Assembly (NCBI GenBank): GCA_030431455.1
Contig: JAUIJE010000004.1
Span: 372,001 to 436,000 of the forward strand
DNA: 64,000 nt
Reading direction: 5' to 3'
DNA from: a bacterium
GTDB taxonomy: Bacteria; Myxococcota; UBA727; JAUIJE01
In this document: one piece after another, positions 8,692 through 17,000 of the stretch
Layout of the letters: every line of letters starts with the position of its first letter
How positions within the stretch are numbered: the stretch's first letter is position 1
Notes under the pieces: generated by a model
Database searches by the model: none
What the model saw: the letters and a program-made list of their open reading frames with translations, nothing else
Told to the model about the DNA's origin: nothing
Program-made: the position numbers and the translations under genes

Positions 8692-9410
8692 GACGGGGCG
8701 GGGTCTTGGCGGGGGGCGCCGCGCCCGGTGACGGCGGGGAACGCCCACCGCGCGTAGGCGCACACGAGCACGATCACGAACGACAACACCGCGAACACGA
8801 TGTCCGTGGTGTGCCAAGCGATGAGCCCGAGCAAAAACAGACTGCCCGCCAGGCGCAACACCGCGAGGGCCCCGCGGCGGAGGGCGAACAGGCCGATGGC
8901 CTCGAGGATGACCAAGGGCGCGCCGTACGCCACCGAGCGCCAGACCGCGTCGAGGTCGTTGGTCACCAGGTCCCACCGGGTGATCACGACGTCGGCAAAA
9001 ATGAGCACCGCCCCGAGCGAGATGATCAACACCCCGGCGGCGGCGGCGTCCTTGGCCAGCATCGCGAGCCGGTGAAAGTCCCGCACAAACAGGTCGACCA
9101 ACGCTTCGAGGCCGGTGTTGAGGATCTCGGCGAACCACACCGCGGTCACCGCGAACAGCAGCGACGAGCGAATGGACAAATCGAAGGGCAAGGTCATGCC
9201 CACGATCATCACCATCAACGCGCTCAGCATGTGCAGCTTCATGTTGCGCTGGCTCGCGATCACCCGGGACACCCCGACGAACGCGGCGCGGAAGCTGCTC
9301 ACCACCCCGAGCTTGGGCAAGACCTCGTACACCTCCGCCTTGAGCGGGACGACCACGCCCCGTTGCGTGGGCGGGGCCGGAGCCTGGTCTTCGGGCCGGT
9401 CGGGGGTCAT
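8688..9410 (-). CDS. Diacylglycerol/undecaprenol kinase-like membrane protein with extra C-terminal helices
   Basis: 240 residues. The first about 140 are a DgkA-type integral membrane kinase: ASQRNMKLHMLSAL, then AEILNTGLEALVDL with the catalytic Glu/Asn region, then KDAAAAGVLI in the third helix. Gram-negative DgkA phosphorylates diacylglycerol and Gram-positive relatives phosphorylate undecaprenol; the sequence does not decide. The family is usually about 120 residues, and here about 90 more residues with three further hydrophobic segments follow. No Shine-Dalgarno is seen before the ATG. Coupling to the deacetylase by a GTGA overlap suggests a joint role in lipid-linked sugar metabolism. 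Confidence 0.85.
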   Translation of the reverse strand: MTPDRPEDQAPAPPTQRGVVVPLKAEVYEVLPKLGVVSSFRAAFVGVSRVIASQRNMKLHMLSALMVMIVGMTLPFDLSIRSSLLFAVTAVWFAEILNTGLEALVDLFVRDFHRLAMLAKDAAAAGVLIISLGAVLIFADVVITRWDLVTNDLDAVWRSVAYGAPLVILEAIGLFALRRGALAVLRLAGSLFLLGLIAWHTTDIVFAVLSFVIVLVCAYARWAFPAVTGRGAPRQDPAPS

Positions 9411-9461
9411 GCGTCTATTGTGGCAGGTCCGGGCGGATTTGCGAGCGCGTTCGGGGCCGGG

Positions 9462-9746
9462 TCACAGGCCGCGACGGCGGGCGATGAGCGCGGCGTGTTC
9501 GATCAGACGGCGGCGCAACATGTCGCGCAGGAGCGCTTCGGTGCTGGTCGACACCGGCCGGGCGGATCGTTTGCCGAGCCACGCGGCCGCGATGCGCACG
9601 GTCTCGTCGACCGCTTGGTCATCGATGCGGGGGATGACCCGGTCGTCGACGAAGAACAGCTCGCGGCCGATCTGTTTGAGCAGCAGGCGCAACACCCGCC
9701 GGCCCCGGCGCACGTGATCGATGTCGTACAGATCGCCCACGCCCAA
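9462..9746 (-). CDS. Small conserved-looking protein of unknown function
   Basis: 94 residues from a TTG at 9746, or 92 from the GTG at 9740. I do not recognise it. Codons are strongly G/C at the third position, as in its neighbours, which supports it as real. The protein is basic and helical (HVRRGRRVLRLLLKQIG, LLRDMLRRRLIEHAALIARR), without signal or membrane segments. It lies between two genes of the same direction, 51 bases before the kinase-like gene, and probably belongs to that operon. Confidence 0.6.
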   Translation of the reverse strand: MGVGDLYDIDHVRRGRRVLRLLLKQIGRELFFVDDRVIPRIDDQAVDETVRIAAAWLGKRSARPVSTSTEALLRDMLRRRLIEHAALIARRRGL

Positions 9747-9834
9747 ACCGTACGGCCGGGGGAGGGCCCAGGAAACTTTTCGACAGCCTGCGCAGATGGG
9801 GCGACCAGCGGGGCCGGACGGGGCCGCGTGTGGG

Positions 9835-10839
9835 TCAGGCGTCGACGTCGGGGCCCTCTTTGCGCCCCATGTCTGTGACCGTGAGGAACAGCCGCTCGAC
9901 CACGCCCCCCGCGACCTCTCGGGTCATGGTCTTGCCGAGCTTTTCGGTCTTCACCGCGTACAGCGCGAACTCGTACTCGCCGGGCGTGTCCACCAACAGC
10001 GTGTAGTGGCCGTCTTTTTTGGACGGGTGAAACTCGTAGCCGGGGCGCTCGCCCCCGAGGAGCGCGAAGTGTTTGATCCGGGTATCCGGCGGGACTCTGA
10101 TCTGCACCGGATGCCCGGCGTGAATGCCGCTGCTGTGGGTCATGGCCAGGTTGTCGCCGAGCACCGCGCCGTACTCGACGTCGGGCATCATGTCCGGGTG
10201 CTCCTCGAGGAGGCGCATCTTGACCTCGAGGGGATACACATCGCGGATGGGCTTGCTCTCGAGCTCGGTGAGGACCTTGTCGACGTTCTTGCTGTGGCTG
10301 AAGCCGGCGAGAAACGTCGCGGCCTGGTCGATGGTCTGGCTCCGGTCGAGCCCGTCGAGCATCCAATGATCGTACATGCGCACGAGGTGGGCGGCGCATT
10401 TGATCTGACCGAGCTGCTCGGCCTCCCGCGGCGACAGCTCGGGGCTGAAGGTGTCCACCGCGCCTTGGTCGCGCAGGTTCGCGAAACGCTCGGCGTCTTC
10501 TTGCGCGTGGCCGAGGATGTACGCGTTGCGCTGGTCGCCGCCGGCTTGTTGTTGGTCGAAGCCGTCTTGGGCCCCTTTGCGGCGGATGCCGTCGACGGTG
10601 GCGGCCCCGGTCTCATCTTCGCCTTCGCCCAGGCCCGGCTCGACGTCGGCTTCCCCGGCGGCGCCGCCTTTGCCCACCCGGCGGTGCCGGAGATGGAGTC
10701 CTTCGTGTCCGTCGGGATCCGCGTCGTCGGCGTCGAGACCTTGGTCGAGTTGCCCCAACCCTTCGGCGACGCCGTCGGTTTCGACTTTTCGCTTGCGACG
10801 TTTTTTGCGGACCCGTTTGGGTCCCCTGACCTTGGCCAA
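9835..10839 (-). CDS. Unknown 334-residue protein with a basic N-terminal tail
   Basis: Starts at a TTG (10839) with GGAGG seven bases upstream; a longer in-frame extension upstream covers the bactofilin promoter and is rejected. The first 20 residues are very basic (GPKRVRKKRRKRK), followed by an acidic low-complexity stretch to about residue 75. About residues 110-200 are helical (AAHLVRMYDHWMLDGLDRSQ). The last 110 look beta-rich (QIRVPPDTRIKHFALLGGER, HYTLLVDTPGEYEFALYAV). No family is recognised and no signal peptide is seen. It is divergent from the bactofilin cluster and heads a reverse-strand gene run. Confidence 0.75.
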   Translation of the reverse strand: MAKVRGPKRVRKKRRKRKVETDGVAEGLGQLDQGLDADDADPDGHEGLHLRHRRVGKGGAAGEADVEPGLGEGEDETGAATVDGIRRKGAQDGFDQQQAGGDQRNAYILGHAQEDAERFANLRDQGAVDTFSPELSPREAEQLGQIKCAAHLVRMYDHWMLDGLDRSQTIDQAATFLAGFSHSKNVDKVLTELESKPIRDVYPLEVKMRLLEEHPDMMPDVEYGAVLGDNLAMTHSSGIHAGHPVQIRVPPDTRIKHFALLGGERPGYEFHPSKKDGHYTLLVDTPGEYEFALYAVKTEKLGKTMTREVAGGVVERLFLTVTDMGRKEGPDVDA

Positions 10840-10980
10840 ACCAAACCTCCGCGCCGATCTTAGCGCAGCCGGCGCGATTGCACGCCCGGCAATTCGTCTC
10901 GACTCGACGCACCGTGCACGGACCAACCCCGCAACCGCAGGCGGCCCCCTGACGATCGACGATTGTCGCCGTCCGTTTGG

Positions 10981-11010
10981 TTGACCTTGGTCACGACGAA
11001 AAGCTAGCGT
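10981..11010 (+). promoter_or_regulatory. Candidate housekeeping promoter of the bactofilin operon
   Basis: TTGACC (10981-10986), 18 bases, then TAGCGT (11005-11010), about 50 bases before the first bactofilin ATG. The -35 is near consensus; the -10 keeps only the most important T, A and T. This lies in the 220-base divergent intergenic region (10840-11059), where nothing else stands out. Confidence 0.45.
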
Positions 11011-11059
11011 CCCTCCACTTTGCTTTTGGCGGATCGGCCACGAGCGACAGGAGGGGGCC

Positions 11060-11395
11060 ATGGCAGAAGGTTGCGTGATCGGACGAGGCATCCAGGTGAA
11101 GGGCAACCTCACCGGGGGCGAAGACCTCACCGTGGAAGGCTCGGTGGAAGGGCACGTCACCCTCAAGAACCACATCACCGTGCTCGAGTCGGGGGAAATG
11201 CAGGCCGACATCAGCACCCATTCCCTCGAGGCCCACGGCCGGGTGAGCGGGCAGATCGACGCCCAAGACCTGGTGTCGTTGAGCGCCCAGGCCCACGTGG
11301 TGGCGGACATCCGCGCCCCTCGGGTGGTGATCGAGGACGGGGCCCGCTTCAAGGGCCGCATCGAGATGGACGTCGAGCTTCCCCCCGACCTCTGA
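11060..11395 (+). CDS. Bactofilin 1
   Basis: 111 residues; AGGAGG precedes the ATG. Bactofilins polymerise without nucleotides into filaments built from a right-handed beta-helix. The repeated strand pattern is visible throughout: IQVKGNLTGGEDLTVEGSVE, then VLESGEMQADISTHSLEAHG, ending in the family's typical ARFKGRIEMD. It has very short tails on both sides of the core. First of three tandem bactofilins read in one direction. In Myxococcus, such proteins form scaffolds that position chromosome or polarity proteins or shape the cell. Confidence 0.93.
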   Translation: MAEGCVIGRGIQVKGNLTGGEDLTVEGSVEGHVTLKNHITVLESGEMQADISTHSLEAHGRVSGQIDAQDLVSLSAQAHVVADIRAPRVVIEDGARFKGRIEMDVELPPDL

Positions 11396-11467
11396 TTCCC
11401 GAGTTTAGACTTTTCTTCTTTTTTGGAAGTGTGACCGCGCAGCAGCGCAAACAACCGCGAGGCAGTT

Positions 11468-11782
11468 ATGGCCAACACCGTGATCGGCAGTACCATTGTG
11501 ATCGATGGCGAAATCTCCGGCGACGAGGACCTGGTGGTCCGCGGCACCATCAAGGGCCGCATTGGATTGTCCGCCAGCCTTTATGTTGAGAATTCTGGAA
11601 GTGTCGAAGCCGACATCGAGACGGAGAACGTCGAGATCTCCGGGAGCGTGACCGGCAACATCCGGTCCTCCGACAAGGTGGAGCTCAAGAGCGACGGCCG
11701 CATGACCGGTGACATCAAGGCCCCGCGCATCCTGATCGCCGACGGCGCGGTGTTCAAGGGCAACGTCGACATGGACCGGTGA
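11468..11782 (+). CDS. Bactofilin 2
   Basis: 104 residues; a GAGG lies before the ATG. It is almost pure bactofilin core: IDGEISGDEDLVVRGTIKGR at the start, regular six-residue-type strands, and AVFKGNVDMDR at the end. It is close in sequence to the genes on both sides, so the three probably arose by tandem duplication and may co-polymerise. The 72-base gap to bactofilin 1 contains a T-rich run (11405-11426) but no clear hairpin. Confidence 0.94.
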   Translation: MANTVIGSTIVIDGEISGDEDLVVRGTIKGRIGLSASLYVENSGSVEADIETENVEISGSVTGNIRSSDKVELKSDGRMTGDIKAPRILIADGAVFKGNVDMDR

Positions 11783-11831
11783 TCGCGGCCCGCCCGCAGC
11801 TTCACCGCCCCACTGAATCCGAGGAAACGAT

Positions 11832-12476
11832 ATGGCCACCAGGCACGACGACGACAGCGCCACCGTGATCGGCGAATCGATGCTCATCCAGGGCAATCTG
11901 CAAGGGGACGAGGACCTTCATGTCCTCGGCCGCGTGGACGGCAGCATCGAGCTGCAGCGCACCTTGGTGGTGGCCGAAAGCGGCATCGTCAAGGCCGAGG
12001 TCACGGTCAAGAACGCCATCATCTCCGGGGTGGTGGTCGGCAATGTACATGCATCCGAAGCGGTGGAACTGACCCGTGAGGGCCGCATGGTCGGGGACAT
12101 CAACGCCCCCCGGGTGATCATTGTCGACGGGGCCAGCTTCCGCGGCAACGTGGACATGGGCGACGTCGAGAACATGCCGGCCCGGCCCCCGCGCACCGAG
12201 CGGCCAAGGGTCAGTGCCCCCGCCCCGGCCCCGGCCACCCGGAGCCGCGCCTCCGCGCCCCCGGCGGCCGCGCCCAAATCCGAGGACGCCGACGCCACCG
12301 TCGAGGTGCCGGCCCCCGACGCGGGCACGGCCAAGACCAAGGTCCAAATCAAGCCGCCGAGCGGCGGCGGCAGCAGCCCCAAGAAGAAGCCCGCGTTCTT
12401 GGATCCGCCCAAAGCCCGTGGCTTGCCCAAGAAGGGCAAGAAGAAGCGGTCGCGGGTGGTCGTGAAGCGCAAGTGA
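11832..12476 (+). CDS. Bactofilin 3 with a basic C-terminal tail
   Basis: 214 residues. About residues 8-115 are the bactofilin core (MLIQGNLQGDEDLHVLGRVD to ASFRGNVDMGD). The last 100 are Pro/Ala-rich and end in a strongly basic stretch with KKGKKKRSRVVVKRK. This is the layout of Myxococcus BacP, whose tail contacts partner proteins, and a similar adaptor role is inferred here. The stop overlaps the GTG start of pyrE as GTGA, so expression is coupled to it. Confidence 0.94.
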   Translation: MATRHDDDSATVIGESMLIQGNLQGDEDLHVLGRVDGSIELQRTLVVAESGIVKAEVTVKNAIISGVVVGNVHASEAVELTREGRMVGDINAPRVIIVDGASFRGNVDMGDVENMPARPPRTERPRVSAPAPAPATRSRASAPPAAAPKSEDADATVEVPAPDAGTAKTKVQIKPPSGGGSSPKKKPAFLDPPKARGLPKKGKKKRSRVVVKRK

Positions 12477-13057
12477 GCGACGGCGACCGCGCGCGGCTGT
12501 TGTCGCTTCTCGTCGAGCACGCGTTCTCGGCCCGGGAGGTGACGCTCGCTTCGGGCCAGAAGAGCGATTTTTACATCGACTGCAAACAGGTGGCTCTCCG
12601 GGGGGAGGGCCATTTTCTGTTGGGCCGGTTGATGTTCGCCGCGCTGGAGGCGCTTGAGCCCGACGGGGGCGCGTACGCCGCGGTCGCAGGCATGAGCATT
12701 GGGGCCGACCCCCTGTGCAGCGCGGTCAGCCTCACCGCGTTCGTGGCCGGTCGCGAGCTTCCCGCGATCTATGTGCGCAAGGAGGCCAAGGGACACGGCA
12801 CCGGGGCGTACCTGGAGGGGGCCGGGGCGGTGGCCGACCACAGCCGGGTGCTCCTGCTCGAGGACGTGATCACCACCGGGGGGTCGACCTTGCGCGCGGC
12901 CGAGCGGGTCCGGGACGCGGGCTATGTTGTAGACTCCGCGGTATGCATCGTGGACCGACAAGCCGGGGGCGCGGACAATCTCGCCGAGGCCGGCATCCAG
13001 TTGACGTCGCTGTTCGACAAAGCCGACCTGTTCGCCGCGGCCGGGGGCGGGGCGTGA
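12473..13057 (+). CDS. pyrE: Orotate phosphoribosyltransferase
   Basis: Joins orotate and PRPP to give OMP, the fifth step of UMP synthesis. 194 residues, normal size. FYIDCKQVALRGEGH is the N-terminal substrate loop, AVAGMSIGADPL the middle motif, YVRKEAKGHGTG the flexible catalytic loop (with KxxxKxHG), and VLLLEDVITTGGS the PRPP-binding motif. The GTG start lies inside the end of the bactofilin gene and the gene's own stop overlaps the next start as GTGA, so three unrelated functions share one message. Confidence 0.96.
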   Translation: MSDGDRARLLSLLVEHAFSAREVTLASGQKSDFYIDCKQVALRGEGHFLLGRLMFAALEALEPDGGAYAAVAGMSIGADPLCSAVSLTAFVAGRELPAIYVRKEAKGHGTGAYLEGAGAVADHSRVLLLEDVITTGGSTLRAAERVRDAGYVVDSAVCIVDRQAGGADNLAEAGIQLTSLFDKADLFAAAGGGA

Positions 13058-13914
13058 CCCGCGCGCGCCTCGTCGCCGGGGGCCTTTTGCTCGCGCTCGT
13101 GGTGGCCTGCGCCACCGCGAAGGGGCCGGTCAAGATGACCGAGGGGGTGAGCGCGGCCGGGGCCTGGCACCGCGTGCTCGAGGAGCACACCCTGCGGGCC
13201 CAGCTTTGGTACGGCCTGGTGTTTCACTCCGCGGACATCGACTGCACGCTGGTGACCCCGCGTTTGCGCTCCGCGTTCATCGCCGACCGCGACCGGTTCT
13301 ACGGGGAGATCGCCGACGACCTCGCCGCGGACCTGCAGAACTTGGGCAAGCGGCCCGACGAGGGCTACGACGCGCCCATGGCCCGCGCGCCGGTGGCCGA
13401 AAACGAGATCGTCATCTACGCGGCCTTGTGGGCCGCGGACACGGATTTTCGCGACCTCGGCACCGACTACACCGCCTGGACCATCCAGCTGAAGCGGGGC
13501 CCGGCGATGGTCATCCCCCGGGAGATCGACAAGCTGCGCAACAACGAAGCGCTGGCCGCGATCATGCCCCACGTCGACCGTTTCGACAATGTGTATGTAT
13601 TGCGCTTCCCGATGGTGGACGCCGACACCGGCACCGCGATGTTCACCCCCGGGGGCGAGCCGCTGCACCTCGAGGTCAAAAGCGCGCTCGGGGTCGCCAC
13701 CTTCGAGTGGTCGCTCACCGGCCCGGCCGACCTCGACCTCGTGGCCCCGGCGGAAAAAACGTCGGCCCCGCCGGCCCCGGCCCCGGCCGAGACCGTGCCC
13801 GCGGATCAGGGCGGTTCGCCGTCCGTCGACGAGACCGGTCCCGCCGCCGACCCGCCCGCCCCGGTGGACGCACCCGCCGAAGGCCCCGGCCCCGGCGACG
13901 CCGGGCCTTCGTAG
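13054..13914 (+). CDS. Lipoprotein of unknown function
   Basis: 286 residues from a GTG that overlaps the pyrE stop. The N-terminus (RLVAGGLLLALVVACATA) is a lipoprotein signal with Cys19 as the lipidated residue. The mature part to about residue 225 is a mixed domain (WYGLVFHSADIDCTLVTPRL, RFYGEIADDLAADLQNL) that I do not recognise. The last 60 residues are Pro/Ala/Glu-rich and probably disordered. This tail lies opposite the tail of the methyltransferase gene over 109 bases. Confidence 0.85.
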   Translation: MTRARLVAGGLLLALVVACATAKGPVKMTEGVSAAGAWHRVLEEHTLRAQLWYGLVFHSADIDCTLVTPRLRSAFIADRDRFYGEIADDLAADLQNLGKRPDEGYDAPMARAPVAENEIVIYAALWAADTDFRDLGTDYTAWTIQLKRGPAMVIPREIDKLRNNEALAAIMPHVDRFDNVYVLRFPMVDADTGTAMFTPGGEPLHLEVKSALGVATFEWSLTGPADLDLVAPAEKTSAPPAPAPAETVPADQGGSPSVDETGPAADPPAPVDAPAEGPGPGDAGPS

Positions 13915-14567
13915 GCGAGGGCGCGCCAGCGCGGATCGGGCCCGTCTCCGCCCGCCGCGCGCGGCCGGGCCCCGTCGAGCACGCTGTCGTAGACCGTGAG
14001 CCAGAAGTCTGCGGTGGGGCGCGCGCGCAGCCACGGCGCGTCGAGATCGACCCCCAGCGCGCACACACAGATCGCGTGGTCGCGGGCCACGGCGTGCAGC
14101 CGGGCGATCACCGCCGCCAGCGCGGGGCCGGTACACGGCGCGTAGAGATAAAACACCGTGCCGTCTGCGAGCGCCGCCTCGCGCACGTCCCCGACGACAA
14201 ACGCGGCGGCCAAGGCGGCGCGCGTGGCCGCGGAACGGGCCACGTTCACGTACGCGGGTTCGCGTTCGATGCCGCGCACCCGCGCGCCGGTGAGGGCCTG
14301 GGTGAGCAGCGCGACCCGGCCGAGCCCGGCCCCGAGGTCGATGAACACGTCGTCGGCCGTGACCGGGACCGCGCCCACCGCGCGCGCCACCGCGGCGACC
14401 CCGCTCTGGTGCAGGCCCACCGCGTCCGGGTCGTCGCCCGCGCCCTGCCCACCCTGGATGTGGCGGGCCGCGGCCTCGTCGACCCCGAGCCAGGCATCGC
14501 AGGCCGCGTCCCGGTCCTGCGGCGCGGTGTGGCAAAGATGGTCCACCAGGGGATGACGGCGCGGCAC
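13806..14567 (-). CDS. Class I SAM-dependent methyltransferase
   Basis: 253 residues from a GTG. The SAM-binding loop is VFIDLGAGLGRVALL (about residues 72-86), followed by the acidic end of strand 2 (IEREP) and VVGDVREA at strand 3. The segment YLYAPCTGPALAAVI fits motif IV, although the usual D/N-PP-Y/F signature is absent, so the target is unknown. GHQ-like spacing and AYVNVARSAA recall the DOT1/precorrin-type group. The last 40 residues are Gly/Ser/Pro-rich and overlap the lipoprotein tail on the other strand by 109 bases. Confidence 0.82.
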   Translation of the reverse strand: MPRRHPLVDHLCHTAPQDRDAACDAWLGVDEAAARHIQGGQGAGDDPDAVGLHQSGVAAVARAVGAVPVTADDVFIDLGAGLGRVALLTQALTGARVRGIEREPAYVNVARSAATRAALAAAFVVGDVREAALADGTVFYLYAPCTGPALAAVIARLHAVARDHAICVCALGVDLDAPWLRARPTADFWLTVYDSVLDGARPRAAGGDGPDPRWRALAYEGPASPGPGPSAGASTGAGGSAAGPVSSTDGEPP

Positions 14568-14630
14568 CGGGCCAGTCTAGGGCCCTGGCGCCGGCCACAG
14601 GTCGCCGCGCCAAGTCCGGGCCCTCGCTGA

Positions 14631-14636
14631 TACACT
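14631..14636 (+). promoter_or_regulatory. Candidate -10 element for a leaderless start
   Basis: TACACT, six bases before the ATG at 14643 and with no Shine-Dalgarno between. The same arrangement is seen at 1843-1848 before the decarboxylase. No convincing -35 is visible. Confidence 0.3.
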
Positions 14637-14642
14637 GTACCG

Positions 14643-17000
14643 ATGGCGATTCGCGGACCTTTCAAGAACGGCTTCGGCGGCCTGCGCCGCCCGGGCGGGG
14701 TGGGCCCCACCAAGCCCACGGCGCCGACCAGCACGAGCACGCCGCCCGGGGGGGCCGCGGGGGGCACACCGCCGTCGACGGGGGGCGATTTTGCCGGCAA
14801 GGCCGCGGACTTCGCCAAGCAGGTGGTGGGGCCGGCCAATGGCCAGGCGCTGTTCGGGGTGCAGATCGCGGCGATGAAGGGCGAGGTCGACGTGACCAGC
14901 CGGAGCGACGGCGCGCCCGATCTCGAAGCCGGGCAGGGGGTCACCGCCCACCAAATCGCCGCCCAAGAGGCGGAAATCGAAAAAAAGCGCCGGGCGAGCA
15001 AGGGCTCGGACATCTATTTCTACAGCGGCGACGGGCAGATCAAGGAGTTCTTGTCGCCCGGGCGCACGTCGCTGATGGGCCATTCGCTGTTCGGCAACGT
15101 CGGGCTGTCGAGCAAGGCGCTCGTGCTCGGCGGCACCCTCGAGGGAAGCGCGGCCCCGGGCCTGACCCACGCGGGCAAGCTGCTCGTCGGGGGACTGCAC
15201 GACGCGGGCGTGGCCCAGATGGGGCCCTACCGCGGCGACAACCCCGCGCTGTCGGGCAAAGAGATCGTGGTCGCGCACAAGAAGGTCGGCGGGAGCGCCA
15301 CCGTGGCGGTGGGGGCCTGGGCCGGGGTCGGCATCGGGGCGTCGCTGCAGCCGAGCAAAGGCTCGTCGGTGCTGTACCGCACCCACCTCGACAAGCCGGA
15401 CGCCGACGCGCTCACCGAGGACAAAAACGCCGCGGTGGGTTTTTTGCGCGAGAAGGCCGAGTCCGTGGGGCTGAAAAAGCTGCGCCTGGACATCCCCGAC
15501 ATCGCGAAGCCGGAGACCATGCGCGTCGGTGACGAGCTCGTGGTCGCGACCCATGGCGGGGTGCGCGCTGGGGTGTTCGCGTTTGGCGTGGCGGTGGGGG
15601 TCGGGGCCTCGGCCACGTTGCACGGTGAGTTCGAGCTGCACGCGACCAAGCTCGACGACCACCGCGTCCACCTCACGGTCAACCCGACCCGGGTGCGCGC
15701 GATGTCGTACGGGGTCAACTCCCTGGGCACGGTGTCGCTCGACCTGCACCGGACCGAGAGCAAAAGCCTGACCCAGGCGTTTGTGTTCGACCTGTCCACG
15801 CCGTCGGGCAAGCAGGCGTACCTCGACGCGCTCTCGGGCAACCTCCCGCACCAGACCGGCATCGCCCTCGACAAGGATCGCAGCGTCACCGACCTCGAGA
15901 CCTACGTGCGGGAAGAGCAGCTCCCCGTCGGGGTTGAGCGCACCTATCTCGAGCGCGCGGACCTGTCGTCGCGGGACATCGGCGCGCGGGTGGGCATCCC
16001 CATTCGGTTCGGCAAGAACGTGTGGTGGGGGCTGTCCGGCCTCGCCCGCTCCCGGGCCAAGGTCGATCACACCCGCACCGGCACCGACGGGGACCAGACC
16101 AAGCGGGTCGAGACCCGCGGGGTCGAGGACCGCTGGGAGGTGTTGCTCAGCGGCACCGAGACCGTGGGCGCGTTCGCCAGCCTGCGCGAACACACCGTCA
16201 TCGACGAGCAAGGCCAACGCACGACCACGTTTGGGGGCCTCGACCTCACCGCCCGGTTCGAGGACGACCGCGTGATGGGGCTGGAGCTCAACGACGAGGT
16301 GCTCGACGTCATCAATGGGGTGTTCGGCACCGCCATCGCGCCCTTCGCCGAGGCCGGTCACCGCCAGGCCCGCACCATCGAGGTCAAGGCCACGCTGAGC
16401 GCCGCCGACCTGGCCACCCTGAGCCAGGTCGCGGGGTCGGACGCAACGGCATTGGCGACGGCCAAGGACCTCGACCAAGCCGACCTCGCCCAGATGCTCG
16501 ATGATGTGCGGGCGGCCCAGACCCCGGCCGACCAGTCGCGGGCGGTGCTCGGCTACCTGAGCAAAAACGGCATCGCCCGGCTGGGCGCGGTGTTCGCCCT
16601 CGCCGGCCGCGGCGCCGAAGAGCTCACCGTCGACACCTGGAGCACCTCCTACCACCGGCCGCTCGACGACGCGCGCGCCCTCGAGCAAAAATACCCCGAA
16701 CCTCTGGCCCTCGACGCGGGCAAGTGGTCGCTGGTGCGCCGGTTCGGCGCGGCCCACACCTTGATGGTGTCGGTGGACCGGGCCGCGGCCGAGCTCGCCG
16801 ACGATCCCATCCTGGGGGACAAGGACAAGGCCGACGTGCTCGCCCACCTCGCGCAAGCCGCGGCGGTGGCGGATCAGGTCGCGTCGTTTGATCACCTGAG
16901 CCCCGACGAGCAACAGGCCCTGCGCACGATGCTCGACGTCGGCTACACCACCACCGTGGCCCAGCAGGTCATCGACCGGCTCGACGAGGCGGCGGCATGA
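14643..17000 (+). CDS. Unknown 785-residue protein, Gly/Pro-rich head and beta-rich body
   Basis: I do not recognise this protein. The first about 40 residues are Gly/Pro/Thr-rich; there is no signal peptide and no clear transmembrane helix. About residues 115-430 alternate short hydrophobic strands with Gly (KLLVGGLHDAGVAQMG, ATVAVGAWAGVGIGASLQPS, VGVGASATLHGEFELHA), suggesting a large beta structure. The last about 200 residues are helical and end in a Leu/Ala-rich region (AHLAQAAAVADQVASFDHLS). Codon use matches the neighbours, and the length and overlap with the next gene (ATGA) leave no doubt it is expressed. A secreted effector or self-assembling shell are guesses only. Confidence 0.8.
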   Translation: MAIRGPFKNGFGGLRRPGGVGPTKPTAPTSTSTPPGGAAGGTPPSTGGDFAGKAADFAKQVVGPANGQALFGVQIAAMKGEVDVTSRSDGAPDLEAGQGVTAHQIAAQEAEIEKKRRASKGSDIYFYSGDGQIKEFLSPGRTSLMGHSLFGNVGLSSKALVLGGTLEGSAAPGLTHAGKLLVGGLHDAGVAQMGPYRGDNPALSGKEIVVAHKKVGGSATVAVGAWAGVGIGASLQPSKGSSVLYRTHLDKPDADALTEDKNAAVGFLREKAESVGLKKLRLDIPDIAKPETMRVGDELVVATHGGVRAGVFAFGVAVGVGASATLHGEFELHATKLDDHRVHLTVNPTRVRAMSYGVNSLGTVSLDLHRTESKSLTQAFVFDLSTPSGKQAYLDALSGNLPHQTGIALDKDRSVTDLETYVREEQLPVGVERTYLERADLSSRDIGARVGIPIRFGKNVWWGLSGLARSRAKVDHTRTGTDGDQTKRVETRGVEDRWEVLLSGTETVGAFASLREHTVIDEQGQRTTTFGGLDLTARFEDDRVMGLELNDEVLDVINGVFGTAIAPFAEAGHRQARTIEVKATLSAADLATLSQVAGSDATALATAKDLDQADLAQMLDDVRAAQTPADQSRAVLGYLSKNGIARLGAVFALAGRGAEELTVDTWSTSYHRPLDDARALEQKYPEPLALDAGKWSLVRRFGAAHTLMVSVDRAAAELADDPILGDKDKADVLAHLAQAAAVADQVASFDHLSPDEQQALRTMLDVGYTTTVAQQVIDRLDEAAA

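Noticed and set aside
10840-11562. Long N-terminal extension of the unknown 334-residue protein
   Set aside because: It is antisense to bactofilins 1 and 2; a TTG with GGAGG gives the better start at 10839.
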